Shown: positions 1 to 12,139 of the stretch, in pieces
Numbering within the stretch: position 1 is the first letter of the stretch
Layout of the letters: each line of letters opens with the position of its first letter
Origin: Xylogone sp. PMI_703
Lineage: Eukaryota; Ascomycota; Leotiomycetes
Direction of reading: 5' to 3'
Assembly: GCA_021399445.1 (NCBI GenBank)
Contig: JAJTUQ010000007.1
Coordinates: 434,001-498,000, forward strand
Length of the DNA: 64,000 nt
The notes under the pieces: generated by a model
Databases searched by the model: none
Told to the model about the DNA's origin: nothing
The model's input: the letters and a program-made list of their open reading frames with translations, nothing else
Made by a program: the position numbers and the translations under genes

Positions 1-3000
1 AGGTTGTTCCAGCAGCTTGATGGATTGTAAGTGCCGATGCTGGCCCAGGTCAGTGCCCACCAGAAGCGAGCAGGATCCGGGGTCGAGCTGGTTGTCTCCT
101 TCCCTTTCCAAGGCATGAATCACCTGTGCCATTCTTGACAGGAACAAGTGTACGAGAAGGAGGGAGTGCAACTGAGACACCAATGGTGGACGGCGCCGAC
201 TTTCCCCCGTGGGATTCCAAGGTCTAGGAAGCGCTGAAGATTATACAGCTGCTAGCTTTGTTCAATGCATATGTAGATACTTTGTGGACCACATCGATTC
301 GCTACGATTGTGCCTGCCTGGCTCTGCAACGCAGTGAGCTGTGGTCACGCTTCGTCTGTATGGAGGTTCATACGGACGGGTACAAAGAGAGGGAGGGCTC
401 AGTTGGTCCTTGCATGCTACACAGACTCGGGAGGAGTTGCTTGGCCGTGCGCGACGGTGTAGCATCACGGAGCGCCACAGCACGCTGCTGCAGATCCTGG
501 CTGGGTGTCATTTGTGCCCATTCGTTGCACGGTGATCATGTAACGGTCATGACCATCCAGCTCCGGGCTCGCCCACCTGCTTTGGGAGGTCTTTCGTCTG
601 GCCTTGGACGTCTCTGGCTTGCATCTTGATATTGGGGTTAGTTTGGATACGAGGCGTTGATTATGCAGGTTATGAAACAGAAGCATTGTTGGATCACACT
701 TCCTTTTTCTTTTTCTACGACTGGCGGGGCGGCTCGTCCATCCACCTGGGGATAGTTGCTTGAGGACTGTTGGCTGCGATCGTGTACCAAAGACGGTTCC
801 CATCATTGACGGCCCACCACCACCCTCTCCAGCTGCAGCTCGGGTCGATGCAGTTTCTGTGGTTCTGCGCCTCCATTTTACGATGGCCTGGATGGTTAAT
901 TAATTAATTCATTAGTGAAAATGAGCTGCAGTCAGCTTTTCTTCAGCATCTTCGCCTATCGAGGCACCAGGACCGCCCAGCACACCACCACCCACGCCTT
1001 CCTGGACTCTGTGTGGAGGGTGAAAGGGTGGCCAGTTCATTATTGATTGCCTAAATGCACAGCGCATCATCCATCAGATCGACGGGCGGCCCATCCATTC
1101 CAGTAGGCGCTAGGAATAAATGAGGATTCCTTATCCTTACCCGCATTAGCCCGGGCAACGTTATCAAGAGAGCTGGTCCCTTACAGTGCGGTTTCTGCTT
1201 CGTTCCGCCACAGACAGCAAGAAGAGTTCGATGCGGTTACGGTAATAATAATAAAGAGCCACAAGGAAGTAAAGAGGCGCTGCCGCCAGGGTGGGAAACG
1301 TCTCTTCTGATAGGAATTTCGCGTAAATTGGATTTGCTCCGCCGATTACCCCGTTTCGTATCACCCATTTACACACGAATGGAGCCACCGCGCCGGCACA
1401 ACGGATAGCCAAAACCTAATTTGTCTTTGCGAGAGGGTACGGCGCGCCTGGGGCCGCTGCGACACGTATGAGTGGCTGACGTGCTGCATTGGAACCATAC
1501 CAAAGTTCGTATCCTCACCTTGTGCATCCCATTCCCCATCTCGTTAACTCGATTCCAGCAACCACTCTGCTGGGAACTTGGCCGTCAAATTTCCCACCTT
1601 GGGTGCAGAGGTATACAGAATAGTCCAACTCGCCGAGGAAACGGCCGTGCGGCCAGAAGATACTTGCCGGTACTGCGTGTTATTTTGCTGGACAGTCCGA
1701 GAAATCTCCCAGCGTTGGTGGAAGGCAGCGGGCCCACTGGACTGCTGCACCTGAAAGAAAACGCTCACACATACGGCAGAAAGCATATCACCATCCCCGT
1801 TTTGTTGGAATGAGCAGGCCATCGTGGACCCGGCGAAGCCGTTGGGCGTTTGCGTAGTTTTGCTTTATTCCTCGACATTCCCGAGGAACCGGGCAACAGA
1901 AATGTGCTGATGCCATTGAGCTGTTTGTCTACTCACATGTCTGCTACACAAAAGGAGCGGGTGTTGCATTCAGGTTTCTTTGGTCCACGATGGTGTGTTG
2001 TTGGTGGAGGTGCTCCTGCAACAACGACAGTGCGAGCTCCCTCCGCAAAACCCATGGAAAGCCTAGGGTAATTAGCGCGGATCCATCCTTCCAACACCAC
2101 ACGCACCGCTCTACCTTAAGGGAGCCCCGGCATGCCAGACTGTGCAGGACTGTACTACGGTACTTCTGTACTGTACGGGGAACTATACCGTTGTACTCGT
2201 ATGTAGGCACGCAACAACAGCGAGCAGAGGCCAATGGGTCCCATGTCGTCCGTCCTGCAGGTTACGCGCCGTCATTCCCCCTCGCCCCGTTGATGGGCGT
2301 ATCGAGACGCGGAGCCGGGCTCCTTCCCAGGTCACCAATCTCCCGTACATGCAAGATGCAATGCACGAGCGCACGGCCGAGGAGGTTGTTTGCTGTAGAA
2401 TCTCCCTCCTGCAAAGACGGCCGCCAGCCACCCAACACTCAACGGTGATCGTCCCAGATTCGCTGCTCGAGGGGTCCCGTGGCACCCCTCGCAGATGCAA
2501 GAAATATGACTTCTGCATTAATCTTTTATGACAGCTCTCCTTTTTCTACGGCAAACTACTTCTCTAGCCCCGATCCAAGCTCAGTTAGTCGTCATCCCAA
2601 GCAGAGGAGCAGTTCTACCTTCCCTTTGTGTTACTTAGACAACAGTACACACCTGCCTCTTGACAATTGGTACCAGGGTTTACTGGCCAGATGGGGGGAA
2701 CTGAGATCCTGTCACTGTTCTGTGGTGTAGTATTCCGAGTCGCACTGGAAGGCCTTGTGGATAAGAATTGCATTTGTTGGTAGCGAAGGGGTATGGGCTA
2801 TTGCCAATGAGAAGCAGACACATGAGTCTGAAAACCCACTGCAACAAGAAAAGACAAAAGAGGGAATAAGCCTCGGGTTCGGAACTCCGAGACTTTTTGA
2901 CGCCCCAATCTGCAGCCCCCCGAATGCAGCGCATTACAACCGTGGCTATTCGTCGATTCATGGTGAATAGCATTTGAAAGGGGGCACCTGGTACCCTCGG

Positions 3001-6000
3001 GGGCCTCGGGTGACGCCAATACAAGTCCCCGATCTTTCAGCACCTGGATCCCTTGCCAATCTTGATTTTCTTTCAACTCTTAGATCTCTTCAATCTCACA
3101 TGGCAAGCCAATGGCTATTGTTCATACACGTCAAAGCTCTAGCCCCCAAACGGAGCTGAATAGCCCGCGAAATGCCCATACGGGGGACCGTTTACTCGAC
3201 CTCCACGTTCTCGCCGTGTGTGTGCACGACGACCCTACGGACTGATCTCTACCGTTATCATCCAAGCCTACCAGCCTACCGCTCCCGGGTCGTCCTTCCC
3301 CGAGTTACCAGATCCAATAGGTTTTGAAATAGCGTACTCCAGAAACCTTATATTGTTTTGCGTTTTGACAATCAATGCGGCGATGGTACATGCCCTCGTG
3401 GCTCTCTCCGTAGATGAACGCCGAATGTGGCCGAAAGTCTCCGAAAGGAGCGGCGTTGCTATTGTCTTCGTACGCCTTGCTTTGCAAGGTTCAATTTGGC
3501 AGGCGAGTCAGAGTCGAATGGGCGGCCTTTGACCTCTGCGCCTTTCGCCCTTTCAAAAGCATGCAGCATTTTTCAATATGGATGAGTATTAGATGAGTAT
3601 ATTTTGGTAATCTACTTTCTGATCCTCCTTTCTGAATGTAACATGAGTCTTTTTCTGATCTGCTCTCTTTTTCCTTGCAAATCCACTTCCTATTGCTAAG
3701 TCTGTGCTGTCCTATCTACGCAGACTTCCTTTTTTGCTTTCTTTGTGCTGCCTTACCATTCAGAATAGGGATGGAACGGTTGCTTTGTCGCATTTCACAT
3801 TTCACATCTAAGATAAGGTGCACACCGATTCTCATACCCACTCATCGTCCTTGAAACCCGAGATCCCTTGGTATACTACCTAATTCAAGGATATCCTTGG
3901 TGACGTGACGGGTTGGACATTGATGAGGTGTGGCTGCACGTACCTTGAATTGCTTCTATACGACGCCTCCACATGGGCTTTGCTGCCCTTTGTTACTCTA
4001 CGATCACTGTAGAACGGTCACATTGATGGCCAGCTCAACGAGATCCTGCAGGTGCGAAATCTGAAGTAAGGGGCAATCTCACCCCCATTGGCCTATCTAT
4101 CTAAATCCTTATGCTGTTGGAATTCTATACTCGTATAAATTACTTCCATGTGATACAGTTTCTCAGGAAAGATGGCAATGCCTGACAAAGTAAGAGTAGG
4201 GTACCACAGCTTTGGTTTCCATCATGCACGTCTCTCTTGATCGCGTTAACAACACCTACAACAGGTTTGCCCTTTACAACCTGAGTTTGATTGTGCATCT
4301 TGTATTGGAGGCGTATCACGCAAGGGAAATCCCTGAAGCCCAGAGAGCTTATGTGAACCCTGTTCCTTAGCAAAACACGTAATATCTGGCTGGTACTATA
4401 GTCTATTCATTTGACGCAACTTGACGTTGCCTGTACTTCCATCTCTATTTACCGCAGGGCATGGCAATACATATTAATTAAGCATTGATTGGCAAGGACA
4501 TCAATTATCGCAACGCATTGCAACATATTGGGCTTGATTGTTGTTGGTTTACTTTCTTCCTCTGGCTCTGGTTGGGCGCCAGCAAGCAAACTGCGCCGTA
4601 CAGTCCAGTACACCCGTAACCCACCCTTTCAACCCAACTCAAAGGTTCCTTTGATTTCCCTCCTCCTTTACCCTTTCATCTCCCTATACATGACGTAACC
4701 AAATGGTGCATCTTCTTTTCTTTCCCCTTTTCGGGGAATCTTGCGGCTACCTGCGGCAATCTGGACCGTTCTTTCCCATCCTCTCTCTTCCTCTTACCCT
4801 TCTTTTCCCGGTTCCAAAGTGATGGTGGTTGGCAATACTGGAAGTTATTGTGATTGTTTGCCTGCGCTTTCTTGCCTTGCTTGATTGCTCCTGGAAATCA
4901 CTCAAGTACCACCTTCTTAAACGAGAAACAGTACCAGTACGTTGGTACCCTCTTTCGACTCGCTTTATCTCCTCTCTGCCGTGGTACAATACCAAATGAG
5001 AAGAATTGAATGCGGGGACGGATCGGGACCGGATCGGGACCGGGTTGCGTTATGTTGGGTTCACATCCAGAGCTATGGACACCATCCATCTACAGGAGTA
5101 AAGCGGTGAGTAATGTGAGTTGAAGGTACGGTAAGTCCGAAGTCTGCTTTACGTTGTGTTACTTTGTACTCCCTGAGTTATGCAAAGGCTCTATCGCGAT
5201 AAGTGTGCGATTGTGTCAGTTATGGCCTGGTCTCCTTTACCGTCTGTTAACTTTATGCTGAGTGTATATGAGATGGTGGTAAGTTATATGAATTCGTGAC
5301 GATAAACATTATAGAAATAGTCACAAGAGTGGGGCGAGTTGAACAAGAAATCTCTTTGTGTTTGAATAATATGAAGAGATACTGAAGTATCATGTTATAC
5401 AGTAAGTGCTTTTTGTCTTCTCGATCCCTTGAAACTCACCACAACGACTGAGTGGAAAGGAAAGTCTGACTTCTCCTTTACCCACTGAATATTGTTCTCT
5501 ATCTCAACAAGTTCACTTTTTACCAACACTTCTTTCTTTCAGGCTTGCACATTACTTTACATACTTTCCTTTATAGTCCGAAATAAGCAGATACTCTGCA
5601 GAAGCAGCAAAAAGCGCCGTTATGGTATAAGGGTCAGGTCAAATTGTTGCCTTCAAGGGGGGATAGGGGCCAATCCTAATAGCGCTGTAGTCTCTCGATA
5701 TTAGGGGAGATGTAGGGCATATAGCATGCACTGTATGGCGATAGCTATATGACCTGAACTCTTTTGTTGTTTAAGTTTATAGGTTCTCCTTTGCTTTCAT
5801 CTTTTTATGTCTACTTTTCAAGATGATTTTGTATACTGTTTTTGGCACCAGTGGTAGAGTGTTATGTTTATCTAGAGGATAGGGGTAAGGAGAGCGTTGA
5901 TTCTACTATTCACTGCTTTGATATGCATCAATCTTCAATGTTGAATTTACCATGTTGGCCAGTATTGAAGCATGAAGATATCAGTCATACATGATAGTGT

Positions 6001-6430
6001 GCCACACTCTTGCTACAAAGTCAACATTTTTTTAACGTGTCTCAGCCTTTTAATAATACTAAAGTTTATATTGCTCATACTATTCTACACTGTTGTGTTC
6101 TTGGCATACTGTGTTTTCTCCTTATAAAAACTTCTTCAACCACCTAATCAGTACTATTGCCCTTTTTTACTCCTAGTGTTTCTTGTTCTCATTATTACTA
6201 TCTGCCTTACTTTCAATACCCTAACCTCGAACATGCTGCTCTTATTCTAAGTCTAAATTCTTCGCGATGAAAGCAAACGTATTAAAGGATATAGTCATGC
6301 AGATTGCCACGAGGAGAAGAGAATGCATAGTCTCCTGATACACATGATAGCAGACTCTTGCTTGAATGTCCTAACATTGCATAAAGGCATCTAACTGCTA
6401 CTGTGCATAAGCATTGCGTTCTACCTTGAT
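1..6430. other. gene-free left flank
   Basis: I find no gene here. The open frames are short (at most about 150 codons), overlap each other on both strands, and could not be extended through splice sites into a recognisable protein. Composition is mixed up to about 5.2 kb and clearly AT-rich after that. A C/T-rich stretch lies near 4.62-4.80 kb. I see no tRNA, no long repeat, and no end of a gene entering from the left edge. Confidence 0.6.
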
Positions 6431-7255
6431 ATGACTGAAGGTATTCCTCCAACTTGGGTGATTGTGGTTCTAGATGGCGGAGCTAACTACACGCTCAATT
6501 TCCACGTAACAGATGATGATGGCAATAGCTACTAATGCCTCGATGAGACGGACTAATTCGGACACTCAGTCACGCAGAAAACTCCGTATCATCAACAATA
6601 TCACGACGATTTAGGCTCCTACGCTGTAGCCTAGGGAAGAGCCTCCAGTACGATGGCAGATTATAAGATCTATGTCCACGAGGTAGATCGTCGAGCCGAA
6701 GACAACGAAAGGCGTATAGCTCCTGGGATGTTAGACCCGGAGAACGAAATGATGATCAAGTTAATAGTGGAAGTAAAAAAGAAAGCTCTTGTGATGTATT
6801 GAGACTGGACTACCAGGAAGAGTATAAATATAACTGGCCGAAAAGGTAAAAGAGCACTGTAAACCTATTAATATAGAAGTTGATCAGACCTCAGATGAAT
6901 ATGAGGTTTACATATTAGAATAGAAGAAGCTAATGTTCTACCCTGCATAAAAATGCGTCATTCAGGAAAAAAGTAGCGGTGAAGGGGTGAGAAGCCACTT
7001 TCATGGATGACTTTCACCATAACAATATAATCAAGCAGACAAGACCAAGAATAATGATATATTCTGCACGTAGTTCACCTTTAGCCTTAGGAGCAATCGT
7101 TAGCAGAATTAGACCAAGAGGAACATGCTGCATTAAGCAATATGTGGCGCTACATCATGGCTGAAGCAAAGATTCCTGAAAATCTCGAAGAAGATGAAAT
7201 CTTTCAATGGAGAGGCTTTAATCTTCTCTGCCTTACAAAATTGAAAAAGCAATGA
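6431..7255 (+). pseudogene. decayed protein-coding gene, family unknown
   Basis: A single frame opening with ATG at 6431 reads protein-like sequence for 123 codons to a TGA at 6800-6802, broken by three internal stops (after GNSY, after CLDETD and after GSYAVA). Downstream, three more protein-like pieces lie in shifting frames: 6790-6849 (ending NWPKR), 6846-6923 (with INIEVDQTSDEYEVY) and 7103-7255 (with HAALSNMWRYIMAEAKIPEN). The last is back in the same frame as the first. Acidic residues, Trp and Tyr are used as in real proteins, unlike the shadow frames nearby. Two internal stops are TAA and one is TAG, all reachable from CAA or CAG by one C-to-T change. That would fit repeat-induced point mutation, but I cannot measure RIP indices. 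I do not recognise the family. It lies in an AT-rich island. Confidence 0.5.
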
Positions 7256-7726
7256 TGATGCCAATAGTAAGGATATAAAATGAAGAGTAATATACGACAC
7301 TGCATATCCCTATCTTCAAGTTATCACATTAGGAATGACGTTGCCAACGATCAAGTCAATACAGAGGGTTACCAAGTATGACATCCAATAGCCTGGAATG
7401 TAGAGAGTGTGTATGTCTGAAAGAACAAGCTCCTAGACGATTAAAGAAGTCCGCCATTGTGGCCATTGGAGGCCTAATAATGGCTGGATGACTATCTATC
7501 AACCAGAGAGATGAAATATATAGCGATGGCAAATTTGAAATATTCAAATTCATTCCAATAACATATGCTTTATACACTTTTGATTTGTTACTAACAAAGT
7601 ACATGACCCTGTTATTTTATAATACAACTCATGGTAATAATTGTAAGATACATGAAGCACCAAGTCCCGACCAACGCTACTTTCCATAACATTAAATGGA
7701 AGTCGTCTCGAATCGAGAGGAATAGC
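7256..7726. other. 3' flank of the DNA ligase gene
   Basis: About 470 AT-rich bases between the decayed gene and the stop codon of DNA ligase I. I see no gene. It probably contains the 3' untranslated region of the ligase mRNA. Confidence 0.5.
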
Positions 7727-10695
7727 TCAATACTCAAAATCGTCGTCAACAGCAGGACCTTTGTTTTTGGTAACACTTTCCTGTTTTCTATACATCTCTG
7801 CAACTTGTCTCGAAGTTGTGGCCATATCTGGCTTCTTGTCGTCTCTTACTTTAATGAACCGTGGAAATCTGAGACTGATACCTTTGTCACCACCTGGATC
7901 AACACCTTCGTGACAACCTGCCTTGTATCGAGGACTCAAGGTGAGATCAGCGGTTCTTACTTCCCAAACATATTTGGGCTCGAACCAAACATCTGGCTGA
8001 TGCTGAGTACCTGACGAGTGAGAGTAGAATGGTTTTGGCCTATCAATAACAATCGACTGGAGTTGTGTATGTAGCTCTTCAAGGACGGCCTCTGAGAAAC
8101 CTGTTCCAATATTGCAGACAGTTTCATAGGTATCGGAGCTACTGTTATAGCAAGCAAGGAGGAAAGCTCCATAGACAGAAGTACGCTTCCCTCGGCCGTA
8201 ATAAGCGCCCAATACAACAAGATCAAGTGAGTCACCAACTCCGCTAAGATAATCCTTTTTGATCTTGGCGATGTCAGAAATATTCAAGTAAAAACAAGAT
8301 ATAGCTAACATACCTTGAGCCAATTTCTACTTCTTTTGCTGGGCTCGTATCCGCTCTCAGCTCCATCCAACATCTTTACCATTAAGCCCTCGCAGGATGC
8401 TTTGACACTCTCATCCAAGAATGTCTGGATCTCATCGATCTCTTGACCATTCATACTCGAGGCAAAGGCAAATTCGCCTTCGACCGGGATGAAGGATGAA
8501 CGGAGTAACTCACGTCTTTCATGTAAGGTTTTTTTGACTACTGCTTCTCCGTTAAGGAATAGGATGTCAAAGGCGAAAACACAAACTTTAACTTTCACGT
8601 CCTCTACTTTGACATCCTTCCGCTTCCGTGTCATAAGCTGTTGAAATGGAAGAACTTTCTTCTCTACCATATCCCAACCTACTGTCTCACAATCAAGTAC
8701 AAAGCTCTCCGTGTCTTCCTTGACCCATGTATTAAGCTTAGCAAGGATGTCAGGATATTTCTTCGAAAGATCTTCTGAGTTGCGAGAGAAAATAGCGGCG
8801 ATGCCTCCTGAAGAGGTCTTAGCTGCAGCTTCACTTGGTCCCTTGTATTGAATTGGAGAGTCTTTAGCCACATAATGTATTTGCGCTCTTTCGCCGTCGT
8901 ACTTATATTCGCAGGTAAATGTTTGACCTTCAAATCGATCAAGAACTTCTGTAATAGCTTTTGTCGGTTTTGCCAGCATAGGCTTCAATGGTACACCTGG
9001 CTGTAGTTGACAATGCTCTTGTAGATGAAGGATTCCATATTTTAACATAGCAGGAATGATTATATTATAAGACGGCAGCTGACTATCGAGAAGGTCATTC
9101 ATTATGTCCATCCATTGAGGGTGTTAATGCTTACCTGTAGACTTGTTTGAGTACTGACTCTCCTTCAGCCAATTGCTCCGTGGTTGGCAATTTGCCAGAT
9201 CCCTTAGCTTCTATTTCATGGCATACCATTGCCTGTGCAAGTGATACTAGCACAGTTTTCTCAGCCAAGCCTAAACGCAGTTTCCCTTCTAAGAACCGAA
9301 TAAGATACTTTGCCTCACTCGGGCCCCCCTTGTCTTTTGTAATATCGACTTTCCCAGACGTATGTCCGTCGGCAGCGGCTAACATTTTTTTGATGAGATC
9401 GACTTTTCTGCCCTGAGCGCCATTCCCTTGAACAGTAGCGACATCCATCAGGCCTTTGTGGACACCCCTTACTGTTAGAGGCTTTGGCTTGAACATTGTT
9501 GGCTGGTTAGATCTGCTTTTGACAGCAACCAAGCCAAGGTCACCTATTTCTTTCTGGTCTTGCTTAATAACTTGTAGACTACGTCCTGTAGTTTCACCAA
9601 TTGCCTTCATGATCAATGATTCACCTATCCCCAATTCAATACCTTCGTAATCCGCTGCTAGTTTGTTGATCATTAACAAGACCGTGGGAAGCAGGTCATC
9701 GGGCGTCAGTCGAAGGACTTGGCGGAGGAAGAGAGAGCAGTGCGCCATGATGATTAGCCGCTTGGTAGTTAATTCAATCAAAGAAAAGGTGGTGCACAGT
9801 GCTGCATAAGGAACAGGCTCTCCAGGTTTCCAATCAGGGTACGGGTCCTTATCAGCTTTTAAGGTAGTCTGGACTTTCTCTCGCGCTTTGGCAGCGACTT
9901 TCTGCTTCGCTTCATCATCTGACGAGGATTCGGAATCTTCTTCAGGAGCGTCTTCTTCCACAGGAGTAATTTCTGCGACTTCAGTGTCTGATTCTTCGGC
10001 CTTCGCTGTAGAAACAGATTTGCTATTGGCAGCCTTCTTGGTTGACGGTTCTGATTTCTCCTTCTCTTTTGATTGTGACTTTGACTTCGATTTCGGACTG
10101 GACTTGGTCTTAACCTCCGTTCTATCCGCACGCCTTGGCCGTTTAAGAACTGGTTCTTCATCCTCCTCCTCGCTAACTTCTTCTTTTATCTCCTTCTTTG
10201 GACTTCTTACTGGACTGGGACTTCTGGGACTCCGCGATCTTTTCTTGGCCGGTGCTGCATGGATATCAGTCTAGTCGATTGGCACATCTGTATAGAGACA
10301 TACAAGAGGCGCGCTTTATTTCTGGCTTTATTTCTACATCTTCTTCTGCTTCTTTCTCCTGCTCGTCCTTCATTTCCACATCATCAGCCGCTTCCTCTGT
10401 AGATACCGAAGGTGTTGACTTGGTAGCGAAAGATAATTTAGCTTGCTTTGGAGGGGGCTTTGTGCCATTTGGTACACCGAAGAACTTGCTATAAAGAAAT
10501 GAAATATTAGTATGCTAAGCAATACCGCGAGACAAAACCATTGCAAGAAGCAACCCACCCAAGGGTGGTCTGAGAGGGTCTCACGAACCCAAGCGTAGCT
10601 TGCTTTGGGGCCATTGTAAAGAATGATTTCCTTAAAGAGCTCCTAGTGACGCCCAGCAATAGCGTCCTCAATTGCTGAGAAGCCACAGTTGTCAA
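7727..10695 (-). CDS. cdc9: ATP-dependent DNA ligase I (Cdc9/LIG1)
   Basis: This enzyme joins Okazaki fragments and seals nicks in excision repair, and in yeast it also serves mitochondria. My model has five exons (10589-10695, 10304-10488, 9135-10254, 8314-9082, 7727-8263) giving 905 residues, with introns of 100, 49, 52 and 50 bp. The tail after the start is acidic and basic low-complexity sequence, then the DNA-binding domain (about residues 280-480). The adenylation motif KYDGERAQ follows, with nucleophile Lys at about 531, then the OB fold carrying DLVVLGAYYGRGKR and the C-terminal RFPRFIKVRDDK motif. There are two in-frame ATGs: the one at 10695 adds 27 residues rich in Arg, Ser and Leu, like a mitochondrial presequence; the one at 10614 begins MAPKQATLG. 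Splicing completes a PCNA-binding PIP box, QATLGKFF. Family identity is certain; dual targeting is inferred by analogy with yeast Cdc9. Confidence 0.96.
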
Positions 10696-11543
10696 ATCTC
10701 AATATGCAGGCTGTATTTGATATCTAGAGCAATGTTCTGCAGAAAGAGCACAAATCGAATGTATCCCTCAGCATACACTTTTCAATAGATATATGCAATT
10801 AGGTAAAACTTGCAATTGAAGCAATCAATCAGTCAGTAATGTCTTTCTTTGAGAGAAAAAAAAATTATAGGCAGCAACCGCAGTGACTAGCAAGCAACGA
10901 GATCACTACGGCATATTTCGGCGCGTCAACTCGTGATAAGCTCAACGCGTCGTTCCCGTGTAAATTGATTACCCGTTCCGACAGAAACTAAGCCTAAACC
11001 AATCAGCGGTGAGGGCACCGAGGTAACCAGGAAGCCCCACCACTACCCAGATCGAGCCCAGATTCATCCCCAATTGATATCTACACTGTTAAAGGGTGGT
11101 CACAGGAAAATTAATACTCAATTGACTAGGACACATTCTCATTGAATAATATAGCAATGGCTCAGAAATTTCCTGAAAGAGACAGGTTAGATAAGGTTCA
11201 CTCCGATAGAGATATACGCGATCGGATAGCTTCAGAGCACTAAGGGTAATCCCAATTCATAATTCATTAGAGCATAACTGGTTAATGATAGTATAGGGGC
11301 TCTCTAAGATAAATCTTTGGCATTTACATACGCACAAGGTAATGCCAATACAAGTCGCATATAACATCAATTCTAAATTTCTATGACTAGTGCAGCTACG
11401 GAAAGTAGTGATCCAGGAGACTCGTTTGGAAAGAGCCGATGAAGGGTGCTAAAGCACAGGGCGCACCAGATGCGTACAACAACGTTTCAAGAGAGAATGG
11501 GATAAATTAGGTGTGGTTAAGAGAAGGGCTCAGCATGTCTTAG
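10696..11543. other. upstream region of DNA ligase I
   Basis: No gene supported. It holds the 5' flank of the ligase and then unannotatable sequence leading into a decayed gene. Confidence 0.5.
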
Positions 11544-12139
11544 AAGGTTCAAGAGAAGAAAGAGGGAATTGTTGTTCAACAGGATCGGTCACCGCTCCAG
11601 GCTCGGAAAACTACAGATGGAGATACGGTGAAACTTGGAGGAACAGCTGCTCGAGCCAAATTTTTGGCCGCATACGCCAATTACGGTGACAAGAAATGGG
11701 CAACAATTCGCCGCCCTGGATACTGTACAGACGTTGTCAAAGCACGCCCTCCAGTGATATCATCAAGACATAGGATGAGCTCCTTTTCGCTCAGAAAAGC
11801 TTCCTAATGTTCATGATACTCTACGGGGAAACGAAAAATGTTTCCGGTGGCAAGTCTGCCCCTGAAGTCTACGAGTCGCATGTACCGTAGACTGCGCCAG
11901 AGTCATCAGCGGTGCTCCATTTGACGTGGATGTTATTGCTAACAGGGTCTCTACCAACCAGGACCAATGGGATGCTCAGGTGAAGGATGACCGACACTCA
12001 GGGCTCCGGGGAAACAACTGATTCTCCCACGGTGAAGGTACGAGGAGCGGCCGAGTGGGCTTTTATTAAAGCCCACAAGGAAATAGGTACATCACCGTTA
12101 CCAGAACCAGAACCCCACCCTTCGTGCAAACCGGGCTGA
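11544..12139 (+). pseudogene. decayed gene fragments, family unknown
   Basis: Three overlapping or adjacent protein-like frames run in the same direction. 11544-11807 gives 87 residues, with ARAKFLAAYANYGDKKWATI near its middle. 11866-12021 contains CARVISGAPFDVDVIANRVS. 11987-12139 opens with ATG and has RGAAEWAFIKAHKEIGTSPL. Each ends at a stop, and no splice solution I tried joins them into one frame, so I read this as a gene broken by frameshifts and stops. I do not recognise the family. Further weak fragments continue to about 12.5 kb. It could also be an intact gene with introns I failed to place. Confidence 0.4.
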
